Positions 1 to 8,073 of a DNA stretch of 32,912 nt are shown piece by piece (positions within the stretch are counted from its first letter, which is position 1; each line of letters starts with the position of its first letter). The translations under genes were made by a program, and so were the position numbers. Under the pieces are notes generated by a model, which made no database searches, was not told the origin of the DNA, and worked only from the letters and a program-made list of their open reading frames with translations. The stretch is from NCBI GenBank assembly GCA_020433455.1, contig JAGRCP010000101.1, positions 24,525 to 57,436 of the forward strand. Direction: 5' to 3'. Origin of the DNA: Caldilineaceae bacterium (GTDB lineage Bacteria; Chloroflexota; Anaerolineae; Caldilineales; Caldilineaceae).

Positions 1-24
1 GACAACCACAGAGACAACCACAGA
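1..24. repeat. 12-bp tandem repeat, two copies
   Basis: The unit gacaaccacaga occurs twice in perfect tandem at the left edge. It lies in frame with the transglycosylase gene and encodes a Thr/Glu-rich segment (TTTE repeated), so it is probably part of a low-complexity linker that continues upstream of the window. Confidence 0.85.
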
Positions 25-2392
25 GGCGGAGACGGCCGGGGAGACGGTCCCGGAAACGTCAATGCCTACTTCGCCTCCCGCTCCTACGCCAACCGTTACG
101 CCGCGCCCGGAAGAGGAATTGGCCTCGGGTGAAACCCTCTTGCGCTATGGCGAGTACGGCGCGGCCCGGGATAAGTTGACGGCCGCGCTGGCTGCACTGG
201 ATCCGGGCGATCCGGCGGCCGTGCAGGCTCGCCTGGATTTGGCCCGGGCCTATCTGCTGGATGATTATTTTACCGAAGCGCTGAATGAGCTGGATACGCT
301 GCGCACCGGTCTTTCCGCCGATAGCACAGCCGAATCAGCATCCCTGACGGCCGGAATCGCGCTGCTGCGGGGCAAAGCCCTTACCGGCTTGCAGCGTGCG
401 GATGAGGCCTTGCAGGCTTACGCGGAAGCCGAAGCCGCCTTTTCCGGCCTGGCGGCGGTGACAGGACCCTTGCGGGCTCAACTCTACCTCTCCCTGCAGG
501 ATACGGACAATGCCCTTGGCGCTTATCGTCAAGCCGCCGACGTGCTGCGGGATAGCGGAGATACCGTCGCTTACGTACTGGAGTTGGAGGCGCTGGCCGA
601 AGTAGCCCGCAACACCGAAGATTATGCTGCCGCTGTAGCCGCATACGATGAAATCCTGGGAGTTGCGCAGAACCCCGGTTACCGGGCCGACATCCAGGAG
701 CGCGCCGGCCAGACCCTGGCCGCGGCGGGTGATACTGCGGGGGCCCTTGCTCGCTGGCTGGCCGCCACGGAAGAGGCGCCGACGAGCGACTACGCCTATG
801 CTGCGCTGGTGGAGTTGGTGGCGCGGGACGTGGCCTTCGATCTCTACCAGCGGGCCTATATCGACCTGGCCGCTGAAGCCTGGTATCCGGCCATCAATGC
901 CTATCAATCCTTCCTGGCCACGGCCGCATCTGACGATCCCCGGCGCGGCCGGGCTTTGCAGGAACTGGGCGTAGCCTACATCGGTGCAGGCGATTATCCC
1001 ACAGCCATTGCTACGCTGGATCGTACGCTCCTTGAGTATCCCGCCTGCGACTGCCTGGGCGATGCCTGGCTGGCCAAAGCCCAGGCCCTTTCGCTCCAGG
1101 GGGATCGGGTAGGCGCACGGCGGACCTACCGCACTTTTGCCCGGGAGCACCCTGATCACCCCCAGGCGGCCTATGCCCTTTGGCTCAGCGGGCTTTCGGC
1201 TTTTGGCGACAATAACCAAATTGAAGCCGGATTGGACCTCCTGACGCTGGCCGACGCTTTTCCGGATGACGAACGCACGCCCGACGCCCTCTATATTTTG
1301 GGATTGGGCGCGCTGCAAAACGGGTTAACCGGTCAATCCGCTGAATTTTACGCACGCCTGCGCAAAGACTATCCGGACTACCGCCCGGCTGCGGCGGACT
1401 ATTGGCGCGGTCGGGCGCTGGCCGCAACGGGGAATGATGCGCAGGCTCAGGCCGCCTGGCAAGCGGCTCTTATTGCTCCCGGCGGCGAGTACTACACGAT
1501 TCTGGCCGATGTAGCGCTACAAACACAAAATAACAGAACGAATGTTCTTGGCGTTGTTCCGCAACTCGTTGATCCGAAAACCCGGCTGGAAGGGGATGAC
1601 GGCAGTCAAGCCTTTGCCCAGCAGTGGTTGGCTACATGGATCAGCGTGCCGGCCGATGACCTGCCCGCGTTGCCTGCGGCCTCAGCCGCGGACCGCGATT
1701 GGGCGCTGCTGCCGGTGCTGCTGAATGGGGACGAGCGGGCGGAGGCCCTGCGCGTGGCTGATCGTCTCTGGGAGCGCTACAAGGATGATCCCCATGCCCT
1801 CTACGCCATGACCCTTGCCTTTGAGGAGCTGGAATTCTACCGCCTTAGCCTGATAAGCGCCGCCCGCTTGTTGAGTATGAGTCCGGCCGCGGGAATGGAG
1901 GATGCGCCGCTCTTCCTGCAGCAGAAGGTTTATCCTCGCCCCTTCGCCGATCTCATCGCAGCGGAAGCGGAGGCCAACGGACTGGACCCGCTTCTCTACT
2001 TCAGCCTCATCCGACAGGAAAGTCAGTTTGAGGAGGGCGCGCGCTCTTTTGCCGCGGCCCAGGGGTTGGCCCAGATTATCCCGGATACGGGGCAATGGGT
2101 CGCCACCCAGTTAGGGTATCCCAACTACAGCAACGATCTCATCTATCGACCTGCAATCAATCTCAAGTTTGGCGCCTATTACCTGGCGTGGGTGCGGGAC
2201 TATCTGGAGGGCGATTTGATTGGCGCGCTGGTGGGCTACAATGCCGGGCCGGGCAATGCCAAAAGCTGGCGCGAGCAGTTTGGCGTTGACGATCCGTTGT
2301 ACGTGGAGCGCCTTACCTACAGCGAGCCGCGCCTCTATATCCAGACCATTTTGCCCAACTACTATCACTATAACCGGCTCTACGGCGAGTGA
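2..2392 (+). CDS. TPR-repeat soluble lytic murein transglycosylase (5' partial)
   Basis: Predicted to cleave peptidoglycan glycan strands outside the cytoplasmic membrane. The frame is open to the left edge, so the true start, and probably a signal peptide or lipobox, lies outside the window; the ATG at 62 sits inside a Thr/Pro linker and has no ribosome site. Numbering from that ATG, residues about 20-620 are helical, TPR-like repeats, as in the superhelical part of Slt70-type enzymes. A C-terminal SLT domain starts near residue 630. It shows IRQESQFE, with catalytic Glu at about residue 653 (codon 2018-2020), then QGLAQI and the GYNAGPG signature. The product ends 'YYHYNRLYGE' just after this domain, as in the family. 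It converges with the lipoprotein gene at 2623. The family is secure; the exact peptidoglycan substrate cannot be read from sequence. Confidence 0.9.
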   Translation, partial: TTTETTTEAETAGETVPETSMPTSPPAPTPTVTPRPEEELASGETLLRYGEYGAARDKLTAALAALDPGDPAAVQARLDLARAYLLDDYFTEALNELDTLRTGLSADSTAESASLTAGIALLRGKALTGLQRADEALQAYAEAEAAFSGLAAVTGPLRAQLYLSLQDTDNALGAYRQAADVLRDSGDTVAYVLELEALAEVARNTEDYAAAVAAYDEILGVAQNPGYRADIQERAGQTLAAAGDTAGALARWLAATEEAPTSDYAYAALVELVARDVAFDLYQRAYIDLAAEAWYPAINAYQSFLATAASDDPRRGRALQELGVAYIGAGDYPTAIATLDRTLLEYPACDCLGDAWLAKAQALSLQGDRVGARRTYRTFAREHPDHPQAAYALWLSGLSAFGDNNQIEAGLDLLTLADAFPDDERTPDALYILGLGALQNGLTGQSAEFYARLRKDYPDYRPAAADYWRGRALAATGNDAQAQAAWQAALIAPGGEYYTILADVALQTQNNRTNVLGVVPQLVDPKTRLEGDDGSQAFAQQWLATWISVPADDLPALPAASAADRDWALLPVLLNGDERAEALRVADRLWERYKDDPHALYAMTLAFEELEFYRLSLISAARLLSMSPAAGMEDAPLFLQQKVYPRPFADLIAAEAEANGLDPLLYFSLIRQESQFEEGARSFAAAQGLAQIIPDTGQWVATQLGYPNYSNDLIYRPAINLKFGAYYLAWVRDYLEGDLIGALVGYNAGPGNAKSWREQFGVDDPLYVERLTYSEPRLYIQTILPNYYHYNRLYGE

Positions 2393-2457
2393 GCCATCCG
2401 CACGGTGGAAAAATGGGGCTCTGATAGATTGTCTGGCGGGAAAGATGGGCATCACTC

Positions 2458-2488
2458 GAAACGGCTGCCTGCTGCAGGAAACCGTTTC
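2458..2488. other. hairpin after the transglycosylase gene
   Basis: GAAACGG (2458-2464) pairs perfectly with CCGTTTC (2482-2488), and CCTG/CAGG can pair inside. It lies in the 230-bp gap between two convergent genes, where a terminator is expected, but no U-tract follows on either strand. It is therefore called only a hairpin. The rest of 2393-2622 contains one more hairpin and no ORF worth calling. Confidence 0.45.
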
Positions 2489-2564
2489 AAAGTCGGGGCG
2501 TTTCCCTGAGATAACTTGCTTTTGTTATCCTTCTGCCTGAATAGCCAATTTGGGTGTTGTCTGC

Positions 2565-2590
2565 CGGGCTCTTACACAGGAAGAAGCCCG
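2565..2590. other. second hairpin in the convergent gap
   Basis: CGGGCT-CTT (2565-2573) pairs with AAG-A-AGCCCG (2581-2590), with one bulged A and a 7-nt loop. It lies just past the stop codon of the minus-strand lipoprotein gene. No run of T follows on the minus strand, so a Rho-independent terminator is not proven. Confidence 0.4.
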
Positions 2591-2622
2591 TAAAGCCCGT
2601 CCGATCGGGACGTTCGTCACAT

Positions 2623-4428
2623 CTATCTTGAAGACGGGGCTTCATTGCCGCTGTCTGAAGGTTGGGGCGTCCTTTCCAACAACTCGTCGAGCCCGGAAAA
2701 ATCGGGCGCAATGATGTGCGGAATAGGCGTCTCAGGGGCAACTAGACTATCAAGCTGGACGTCCGTTAACCCAATATCGACCATTTCGCCTGGATTTGCC
2801 ACTTTTTTAGCCATAAAACCAAGCTCCGCCATTGCTATCCATAAATCTTCGACTTGGACAAAGAGATAGTAGTTACCGGCTGGCAGGTCGTTGAAGCGGA
2901 ATGCACCATCAGCATCCGTAGTTGTCTGAACGGAAAAATTGGCATCTGCACAGGGTGATGCGCCGCTGAAGCCGAGTAGGCCGGGCTCTTCGTTGCACGC
3001 CTCGACCATAGCGTTGACCAGAGATTGGTGTTGATAGGTGAACGCGCCGATGAGCGCGCCCGCCATTTTGGGAATTTCTGCGGGCAGCTCCACCACACTG
3101 CCATATAACCGTACCTTCTCGATATCGTTGTCCGCCAGCGGTGAATTTTCCATACGGTAATTGCGCCACTCGCTGCCGTCAAGAATATAGAGTCCGCCGC
3201 CCCAGGTAGCCATCCACAGCCGACCCCCTGAATCGGTGTCAAACCCTCTTAAGCGGGTGAGGGCTGTTTCCGTCAAACTGCTGTTTTCGGGACCCCATGT
3301 CTGTGTCTCCAAGGTCTGCATATCCAGGAGCCCGATTCCCTGATATATCTGCCGGAACAAGCGATCTTTGCTGCTGTCGACGCTTATCTCGTTAGACATT
3401 TGAAAAGGGTTCGGATAGGCTGGCGTCCATGTCCCGTTTTCAAAACGGTATATGGCATCTTCTTGAGCGCCGTCAGGAGAGAACCAGGCGACGCCGCTGT
3501 CGTCCACGTCAAAGTAACCGAATCCCAATGAATCGGGCCATTGCTCTTCTACAAGGGTCTCTTGCCAACCTGAACCATTAAAGTGTGAAAGCGCCTCAAC
3601 AGCTCCAGATTCCACATAGACCCAAACTTCATCTCCCGCAGTTTTGAGGTGAAACCAATCGTCGGAGGATGGCATCACCTGTTCGCTTTCGTGGGAAATC
3701 CAGCCGGTGTCGCTTTGCTGCCAGACGCGCCTTGCCTCTGCAACCCATATTGTGTTCGAGTCCGTGCATGCGAAGTTGAATGGATCAACATCCTCCGGTA
3801 ATGAAACCGGCTCCCAACCGGATCCGCTTTCTAGAAAGAGTCTCCTAACGCTTTGCACAAGCATCCGTCCGTCACCGCAAAACGTAAAATCGAAAACAGA
3901 GCCCGGTAATTCAGACTCAGCATAGATTTTCCATTGACCGGTTTCGGTGATGCATCCGAAGAAACCTGATGAGCTCAAAATGCATGCTCGGCCCTCTCCA
4001 ATTGCCGCCGGAATTGAGGGTGTATCCGCCTGGGCGTTCGCGGGATGAGGGGTAGCGGTCGGCCGGGACAGAACGGTTGCGGTCGCCGTTGGTTCTATCG
4101 TCGCGGTGGGTTCTACAGCTGCCGTAGGATTTAAAATTGCCGTTTCCTGGGCTAAAGTGGGTAAGGGCGTGGCAGTAGGTGAGTCAACGGGCGGCTGGGT
4201 TGGCGTCAGTTCAGTTGTCGGTCCGGTCGTTGTCTCGGACGCATCAGCCGCTGACTCTGCAGCATTCGGTGCGCTGTTGGAGATAACCGTGATTCTGGTA
4301 TTGCATCCTGTAGACAGCAAAACAGAAATACAGACCAGGCACCATACTATTGGATGGCGCTTCCGGATATTAACGCTGTTAAGATGCTGAAGGGCGGAAA
4401 CTTTCCTGGGTTCATTATTGTTTGTCAT
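2623..4428 (-). CDS. lipoprotein with propeller-like region and C-terminal carboxypeptidase-regulatory-like domain
   Basis: A 601-aa exported protein of unknown function. A basic N-terminus is followed by a hydrophobic segment and the lipobox LLSTGC, with acylated Cys at about residue 42, so it should be anchored on the outer face of the membrane. Residues about 70-135 form a Thr/Pro/Ala-rich linker. A region of WVAE/WMAT-GGGLY-type blades (for example GGRLWMATWGGGLYILDG) resembles 'two-component regulator propeller' repeats and runs to about residue 430. After that, 'GAFRFNDLPAGNYYLFV' resembles the carboxypeptidase-regulatory-like (beta-sandwich) fold. The start is supported by AGGA eight bases upstream of the ATG. 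No enzyme motif is visible. Domain names rest on pattern resemblance only. Confidence 0.8.
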   Translation of the reverse strand: MTNNNEPRKVSALQHLNSVNIRKRHPIVWCLVCISVLLSTGCNTRITVISNSAPNAAESAADASETTTGPTTELTPTQPPVDSPTATPLPTLAQETAILNPTAAVEPTATIEPTATATVLSRPTATPHPANAQADTPSIPAAIGEGRACILSSSGFFGCITETGQWKIYAESELPGSVFDFTFCGDGRMLVQSVRRLFLESGSGWEPVSLPEDVDPFNFACTDSNTIWVAEARRVWQQSDTGWISHESEQVMPSSDDWFHLKTAGDEVWVYVESGAVEALSHFNGSGWQETLVEEQWPDSLGFGYFDVDDSGVAWFSPDGAQEDAIYRFENGTWTPAYPNPFQMSNEISVDSSKDRLFRQIYQGIGLLDMQTLETQTWGPENSSLTETALTRLRGFDTDSGGRLWMATWGGGLYILDGSEWRNYRMENSPLADNDIEKVRLYGSVVELPAEIPKMAGALIGAFTYQHQSLVNAMVEACNEEPGLLGFSGASPCADANFSVQTTTDADGAFRFNDLPAGNYYLFVQVEDLWIAMAELGFMAKKVANPGEMVDIGLTDVQLDSLVAPETPIPHIIAPDFSGLDELLERTPQPSDSGNEAPSSR

Positions 4429-4438
4429 GAAATTTTTC

Positions 4439-4465
4439 CTGAATTACTGGTCAGAATACTGAATT
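4439..4465. promoter_or_regulatory. CTGAATT direct repeat, 20-bp period, upstream of lipoprotein gene
   Basis: CTGAATT occurs at 4439-4445 and 4459-4465, two helical turns apart; the second copy belongs to the palindrome CTGAATTCAG. The pair sits 11-37 bp upstream of the lipoprotein start and could be an operator. It is short enough to be chance. Confidence 0.2.
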
Positions 4466-4493
4466 CAGCCTCATCCGTCAGGGAAGTCAGCTT

Positions 4494-4569
4494 GAGGGAG
4501 GCATCCCCTTGGTGCAGCCCAATAGATGGCCTGGCCATCATGGACCCCGGATGGTGGGGCGCCTCCCTC
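4494..4569. repeat. 76-bp imperfect palindrome with nested hairpin
   Basis: The ends GAGGGAGGC (4494-4502) and GCCTCCCTC (4561-4569) are perfect inverted repeats. CCCC (4505-4508) can pair with GGGG (4556-4559), and GATGGCC/GGCCATC (4525-4531/4533-4539) forms a hairpin inside. It lies in the 167-bp gap between two minus-strand genes and would be in the leader of the lipoprotein transcript. There is no T-tract, so it does not look like an intrinsic terminator. It could be a structured leader or a small palindromic repeat element. Confidence 0.5.
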
Positions 4570-4595
4570 TTGCGCTTCCTCATGAAACTATTGCG

Positions 4596-5441
4596 TCATT
4601 TTTCCGCCGTCGCCGATGTTTCCGCTGGGTCCGGCTTTGGCTGTATTTCTTCGATTTTCGACAGCAGATAACTTACCTTTGTTGAAAGGTGCTGTTCATC
4701 GTAGACGAGGTCATACTCGTTGAGAAACGCTTCCCTGCCGCGTAGCGGACTTTCGGGTAGCACCTTCTTCTCCTGCTGTTCGACGTCAGGCGCGAGGCCA
4801 TATCGTTCCCTTGCTTCCGGCTTGATGCGAACGCATAGGTATGTTTTGTTATCACCGCCGACCGGCGGAGCGGAAATATACTGCGCCTCAATGCTCCGGA
4901 TATCGCTCCAGGCATAGACTTGCGGAGCAAGCGCAGTGAACTTTTTATTTTGGCGCTGGAACATGGGCGTCCTGTTTGCCGGAACTTCAATTCCTTCCGG
5001 CGTTAGGCGAAATATAATCCGCTCATATTGCCGGGAGGCCAGACCGCCTCCTATAGCAGCTATCGCTCCCACCACAACCATCGCCGTAAAGAAGGAATCT
5101 CGTTCTCCCGACCGTATGAAAAGTTCAAATATCAGGAAGAATATCCAAAGGACAAGCAGAAAAATTTCTTCCGTCTGGGCGGCATGAACCGTATAACTGT
5201 TTCTTCGGTTCCGCATGGCTTCGGAAGATGCAGCCGGCATGGAATAGGTTGGAGGTTGCGACGCTTCGGGTATGAAATGGACGCCTGCCAGGGCCAGCGG
5301 GCCAAGCAGGACCCCGACCAAACTCAATAGGCAGCCATAATAACGCCCCTTTTGACCAGCCGCAATCATAACGGCGCGTAAGCCTTCACCTAACCAAATT
5401 ATGCAGAATATAAGGATGTACATCCAGGAAAGCATTACCAT
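4596..5441 (-). CDS. membrane protein with PH-like cytoplasmic domain, unknown function
   Basis: A 281-aa protein. Two hydrophobic segments lie near residues 3-25 and 35-60 and another pair near residues 90-135. They are followed by a soluble region (about 140-281) beginning 'RIIFRLTPEGIEV' and continuing 'YAWSDIRSIEAQYIS'. That pattern (strand, 'TPEGI', then W-x-D-I) is typical of bacterial PH-like domains of the YdbT/STM3941 kind; this is a resemblance, not a match I could test. The tail is charged and proline-rich. AGGAAGAGG lies upstream of two in-frame ATGs (5441 and 5435), either of which could be used. It is followed by the lipoprotein gene 167 bp downstream on the same strand. Confidence 0.7.
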   Translation of the reverse strand: MVMLSWMYILIFCIIWLGEGLRAVMIAAGQKGRYYGCLLSLVGVLLGPLALAGVHFIPEASQPPTYSMPAASSEAMRNRRNSYTVHAAQTEEIFLLVLWIFFLIFELFIRSGERDSFFTAMVVVGAIAAIGGGLASRQYERIIFRLTPEGIEVPANRTPMFQRQNKKFTALAPQVYAWSDIRSIEAQYISAPPVGGDNKTYLCVRIKPEARERYGLAPDVEQQEKKVLPESPLRGREAFLNEYDLVYDEQHLSTKVSYLLSKIEEIQPKPDPAETSATAEK

Positions 5442-5463
5442 GATCCTCTTCCTAATCGATGCG

Positions 5464-5496
5464 GGGCGGAACAGGAGCGTCTCCTTGTTGCCGCCC
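5464..5496. other. strong bulged hairpin upstream of the PH-like gene
   Basis: GGGCGG-AACA-GGAG (5464-5477) pairs with CTCC-T-TGTT-G-CCGCCC (5481-5496): 14 base pairs with two single-base bulges and a 3-nt loop. It lies between the aminotransferase stop (5602) and the ribosome site of the PH-like gene (5441), both on the minus strand. No T-run follows. Within the 160-bp gap this is the only notable structure. Confidence 0.45.
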
Positions 5497-5601
5497 GCGG
5501 CGCGCCAACCGAGTTTGCTTATGCCGCCGCAATGTTGGTCCGGATCATTGTAGCAAGGGGAGAGCTGTCGATGATGACAACCCGGCCTTCATTCAGTAAC
5601 A

Positions 5602-6450
5602 TCAGGTCACAGATTTGTGATAGTCAAGCGCATAAGCCCGAAAGTCGTCCAGCAGCGTCAGCGTTACCGGGCCGGGCCTTCCGTCGCCGATGACCAGATC
5701 GTCGATTTGCACGATGGGCAAAAGCTCTTTGGTTGAGCTGGTAATAAAGACCTCGTCTGCATCAGCCAACTCGCTGATGTGAACGGCGCGCTCGGTCGTG
5801 GGAAGCCGCGCCGGGGCCAGCTTGAGTACGGCCATGCGCGTGATGCCGTCCAGGATATCTTCTGCCGGCGTAATCAGCTCCCCGCCTTTGACCAGGAAGA
5901 AATTTGAGCGCGTCCCTTCGGTGATGCAGCCGTCGGCCGTGAGGTAGAGAGCCTCTGTTGCGTCGCGGCGCTTGGCCTCCTCTACGGCCATGATGGCCCC
6001 GATGTAGTTCAGGCTTTTTACGGTCGGGCGCTCGCGTATCATTGCCTTGGTGATGGCCCGGCAGCCTTCGCTGTAGTTCGTCGCTTGATAAGCCGGCACG
6101 GCTTTGACCATGATCACCAGGCTGGGATTGCTTTGGGGCGACATGTAGTCGGGGGCAGGGCCGCCGGTGGCAATAATGCGAATGCCCGCGTTGGCGAAGC
6201 CGTTGCGGGCTACCGTTTCATTGACCAGCGCATTCAGTTCGTCTTCCGTCCAGGGAAGCGCCAGGTCAATCTGTGCGGCTGAGCGGGCGAAGCGCTGCAA
6301 GTGCTCGCGTTGGTGAAAGGGCGTACCGTCATAAGTGCGCCAAAAATCAAAAACGCCGTAGCCGCGCACAATGCCCAAATCATTGAGGGGCAATGCCGCG
6401 TGCTCCGCGGGCGTAAATTCTCCGTTAACGTAAAAAATTGGTTGGCTCAT
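5602..6450 (-). CDS. PLP-dependent class-IV aminotransferase (branched-chain or D-amino-acid type)
   Basis: A 282-aa fold-type IV transaminase, full length for the family. Visible landmarks are RGYGVFDFWRTYDG near the N-terminus (residues 29-42), the PLP Schiff-base lysine in VKSLNYI (Lys145), ITEGTRSNFF (residues 176-185, with the conserved Glu178 that contacts the PLP pyridine nitrogen), and ITSSTKELLP near the C-terminus. Sequence alone does not separate branched-chain aminotransferase, D-alanine aminotransferase and aminodeoxychorismate lyase; with no pabA/pabB nearby the first two are likelier. No clear Shine-Dalgarno precedes the ATG, and a perfect tandem 12-bp repeat lies 12 bp upstream. 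proA lies upstream on the same strand, 134 bp away. Confidence 0.88.
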   Translation of the reverse strand: MSQPIFYVNGEFTPAEHAALPLNDLGIVRGYGVFDFWRTYDGTPFHQREHLQRFARSAAQIDLALPWTEDELNALVNETVARNGFANAGIRIIATGGPAPDYMSPQSNPSLVIMVKAVPAYQATNYSEGCRAITKAMIRERPTVKSLNYIGAIMAVEEAKRRDATEALYLTADGCITEGTRSNFFLVKGGELITPAEDILDGITRMAVLKLAPARLPTTERAVHISELADADEVFITSSTKELLPIVQIDDLVIGDGRPGPVTLTLLDDFRAYALDYHKSVT

Positions 6451-6462
6451 GGCGATACTCGG

Positions 6463-6486
6463 TTGGTGAAGGATTTGGTGAAGGAT
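6463..6486. repeat. perfect tandem 12-bp repeat upstream of class-IV aminotransferase
   Basis: TTGGTGAAGGAT occurs at 6463-6474 and again at 6475-6486, immediately adjacent. It lies 12-36 bp upstream of the minus-strand start codon at 6450, in the region where the 5' leader or promoter should be. Confidence 0.7.
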
Positions 6487-6512
6487 AATGGGAGGGGAAA
6501 GCGTGATGAAGG

Positions 6513-6585
6513 GATTTGAGATTGGAGATCAGAGACTGCTTTATCAAAACACCCAATCTCTCAATCTCTAATCTCCCAACCTCTT
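6513..6585. repeat. low-complexity GATTGGAGAT-type intergenic repeat
   Basis: The stretch is built from short GAGATTGGAGAT and CAATCTCTAATCTCC units that form an imperfect inverted repeat around a central AAAACA segment. Related GATTGG/GATTGAAGA strings occur at 18819-18858 and 25153-25194. It fills most of the 134-bp gap upstream of the aminotransferase gene and touches the proA stop codon. Confidence 0.45.
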
Positions 6586-7871
6586 TATTGCCGGATATGA
6601 AAATTCCCTATCGCCACCCACTTGTACGTGGTCAACTCCTCCAGGCCCATGGGGCCCCGGGCGTGGAGCTTTTGGGTGCTCACGGCTACTTCGGCGCCCA
6701 GGCCGAACTGGCCGCCGTCATTGAAGCGGGTGCTGGCGTTGACGAAGACAGCCGACGAATTAACGGCATTGACGAAGCGCATGGCATTGGCCAGGTCATT
6801 GGTGAGAATGCCGTCGGAGTGATTCAGGCTGTGGGCCTGGATGTGATCCACGGCTTCGTCCAGCGTATCTACGAGCTTGACGCCCAGAATCAGGCTCATC
6901 CATTCTGTGTCAAAATCTTCCGGTCCGGCGACGCTGATGGGCGTGCCGTAATCGGTCTCCCCCAAAAGCGCCAGCACATCAGGCGTAGCCCGCATTTCCA
7001 CCCGATTTTCGGCCATGCGCCGGGCCAGCCTGGGTACGAATTCAGGCGCAACGGCCCGGTTAACCAGCACGGTATCCAGCGCATTGCAGACGCTGGGGCG
7101 CTGAACTTTGGCGTTTTCGATAACGTCCAGCGCGCGTGCCTGATCCGCGCTCACGTCCACGTACAGGTGACAGATGCCGATGCCGCCGGTAATGACGGGC
7201 ATAGTCGCCTGCTCTTTGCACAGGCGATGGAGCCCCGCCCCGCCCCGGGGGATGATCATGTCCACGTACTCATCCAGCTTGAGCAGCTCGCTGACCAGCC
7301 CTCGGTCGGGATCGTCGATGTATTGAACGGCCGCGGCGGGCAGTCCCGCCTTGTCCAGCGCGGCGTGGATCACCTGGACCAAGGCAATATTGCTGCGCAG
7401 GGTTTCGCTGCCGCCGCGCAGGATGGCCGCGTTACCGGTCTTGAGAGCCAGCGTGGCAATGTCGATGGTGACGTTGGGGCGGGCTTCATAAATGACGCCC
7501 AGAACGCCGATGGGAATGCGCCGCTTGCTGATGCGCAGCCCGTTGGGCAGCATCTTTCCCTCCATCTCTGCGCCGACCGGATCGGGTAATTCCGCCACCT
7601 TACGCGTGTCCGCGGCCAGGGCGGCCATGCGTGCGTCCGTGAGCAGCAGGCGATCCAACAGGGCGTCGCTCAATCCCTTGGCGCGTCCCTCCTGGATATC
7701 CTGCACGTTGGCGGCAATTACCGTTGCCGATTGGGCTTCCAGCTCGGCTGCGATCTGCTGAAGCGCGGCGTTTTTCTGTTCTGTGTTGAGGACAGCCAGC
7801 CTGCGGCCGGCCGCCTGCGCAGCCGCACCCATTGCGTGCAGGTTAACGGATGTCATAACGGCGGTTGACAT
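6585..7871 (-). CDS. proA: gamma-glutamyl phosphate reductase
   Basis: Catalyses the NADPH-dependent reduction of gamma-glutamyl phosphate to glutamate semialdehyde, the second step of proline synthesis, in the cytoplasm. At 428 aa it is the normal length. Visible landmarks are [17 protein letters not shown] (residues 121-137), [13 protein letters not shown] (144-156), the catalytic cysteine in [12 protein letters not shown] (Cys262) and the C-terminal [20 protein letters not shown] block. The start is secure: AAGGAG lies 8 bases before the ATG. It appears monocistronic, with a candidate promoter directly upstream. The kinase gene proB is not in the window. An in-frame ATG five codons downstream is a less likely start. 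Confidence 0.97.
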   Translation of the reverse strand: MSTAVMTSVNLHAMGAAAQAAGRRLAVLNTEQKNAALQQIAAELEAQSATVIAANVQDIQEGRAKGLSDALLDRLLLTDARMAALAADTRKVAELPDPVGAEMEGKMLPNGLRISKRRIPIGVLGVIYEARPNVTIDIATLALKTGNAAILRGGSETLRSNIALVQVIHAALDKAGLPAAAVQYIDDPDRGLVSELLKLDEYVDMIIPRGGAGLHRLCKEQATMPVITGGIGICHLYVDVSADQARALDVIENAKVQRPSVCNALDTVLVNRAVAPEFVPRLARRMAENRVEMRATPDVLALLGETDYGTPISVAGPEDFDTEWMSLILGVKLVDTLDEAVDHIQAHSLNHSDGILTNDLANAMRFVNAVNSSAVFVNASTRFNDGGQFGLGAEVAVSTQKLHARGPMGLEELTTYKWVAIGNFHIRQ

Positions 7872-7912
7872 GCAAACATCTCCTTACAGCGATAACGATT
7901 GGAATTGGCGCA

Positions 7913-7941
7913 AGTATGCCCCACTTTATGCCCGGTTGCAA
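7913..7941 (-). promoter_or_regulatory. candidate sigma-70-type promoter for proA
   Basis: On the minus strand, TTGCAA (7936-7941) is followed after exactly 17 bp by CATACT (7913-7918). Transcription would start about 35 bp before the proA ATG, leaving the strong ribosome site in the leader. Confidence 0.5.
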
Positions 7942-7963
7942 AGCTGAATGAAATCGGACTGCC

Positions 7964-8017
7964 TTGCGTTGCTGCTGCCCGCCTGGGAGCACCGGACTCC
8001 CGGGCGGCAGACCGCAA
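7964..8017 (-). terminator. long hairpin downstream of anti-sigma gene
   Basis: TTGCG/CGCAA (7964-7968/8013-8017) encloses a longer stem in which CTGC, CGCC and GGGAG pair with CTCCC-GGGCGGCAG across a 7-nt loop. It lies 57 bp past the minus-strand stop at 8074, in the 202-bp gap before proA. There is no T-run, so termination is an inference from position and stem strength. Confidence 0.4.
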
Positions 8018-8073
8018 TCGCTATGCTGTTGGCGAAAGTCAACTGGACGCAGGATGAGGCGGGAATCGTGGAG

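Noticed and set aside
1-24. Start of a CRISPR array
   Set aside because: Two adjacent 12-bp units without spacers, in frame with a Thr/Glu linker.
6516-7589. 357-codon plus-strand frame
   Set aside because: Antisense to proA, whose catalytic Cys block and start site are secure.
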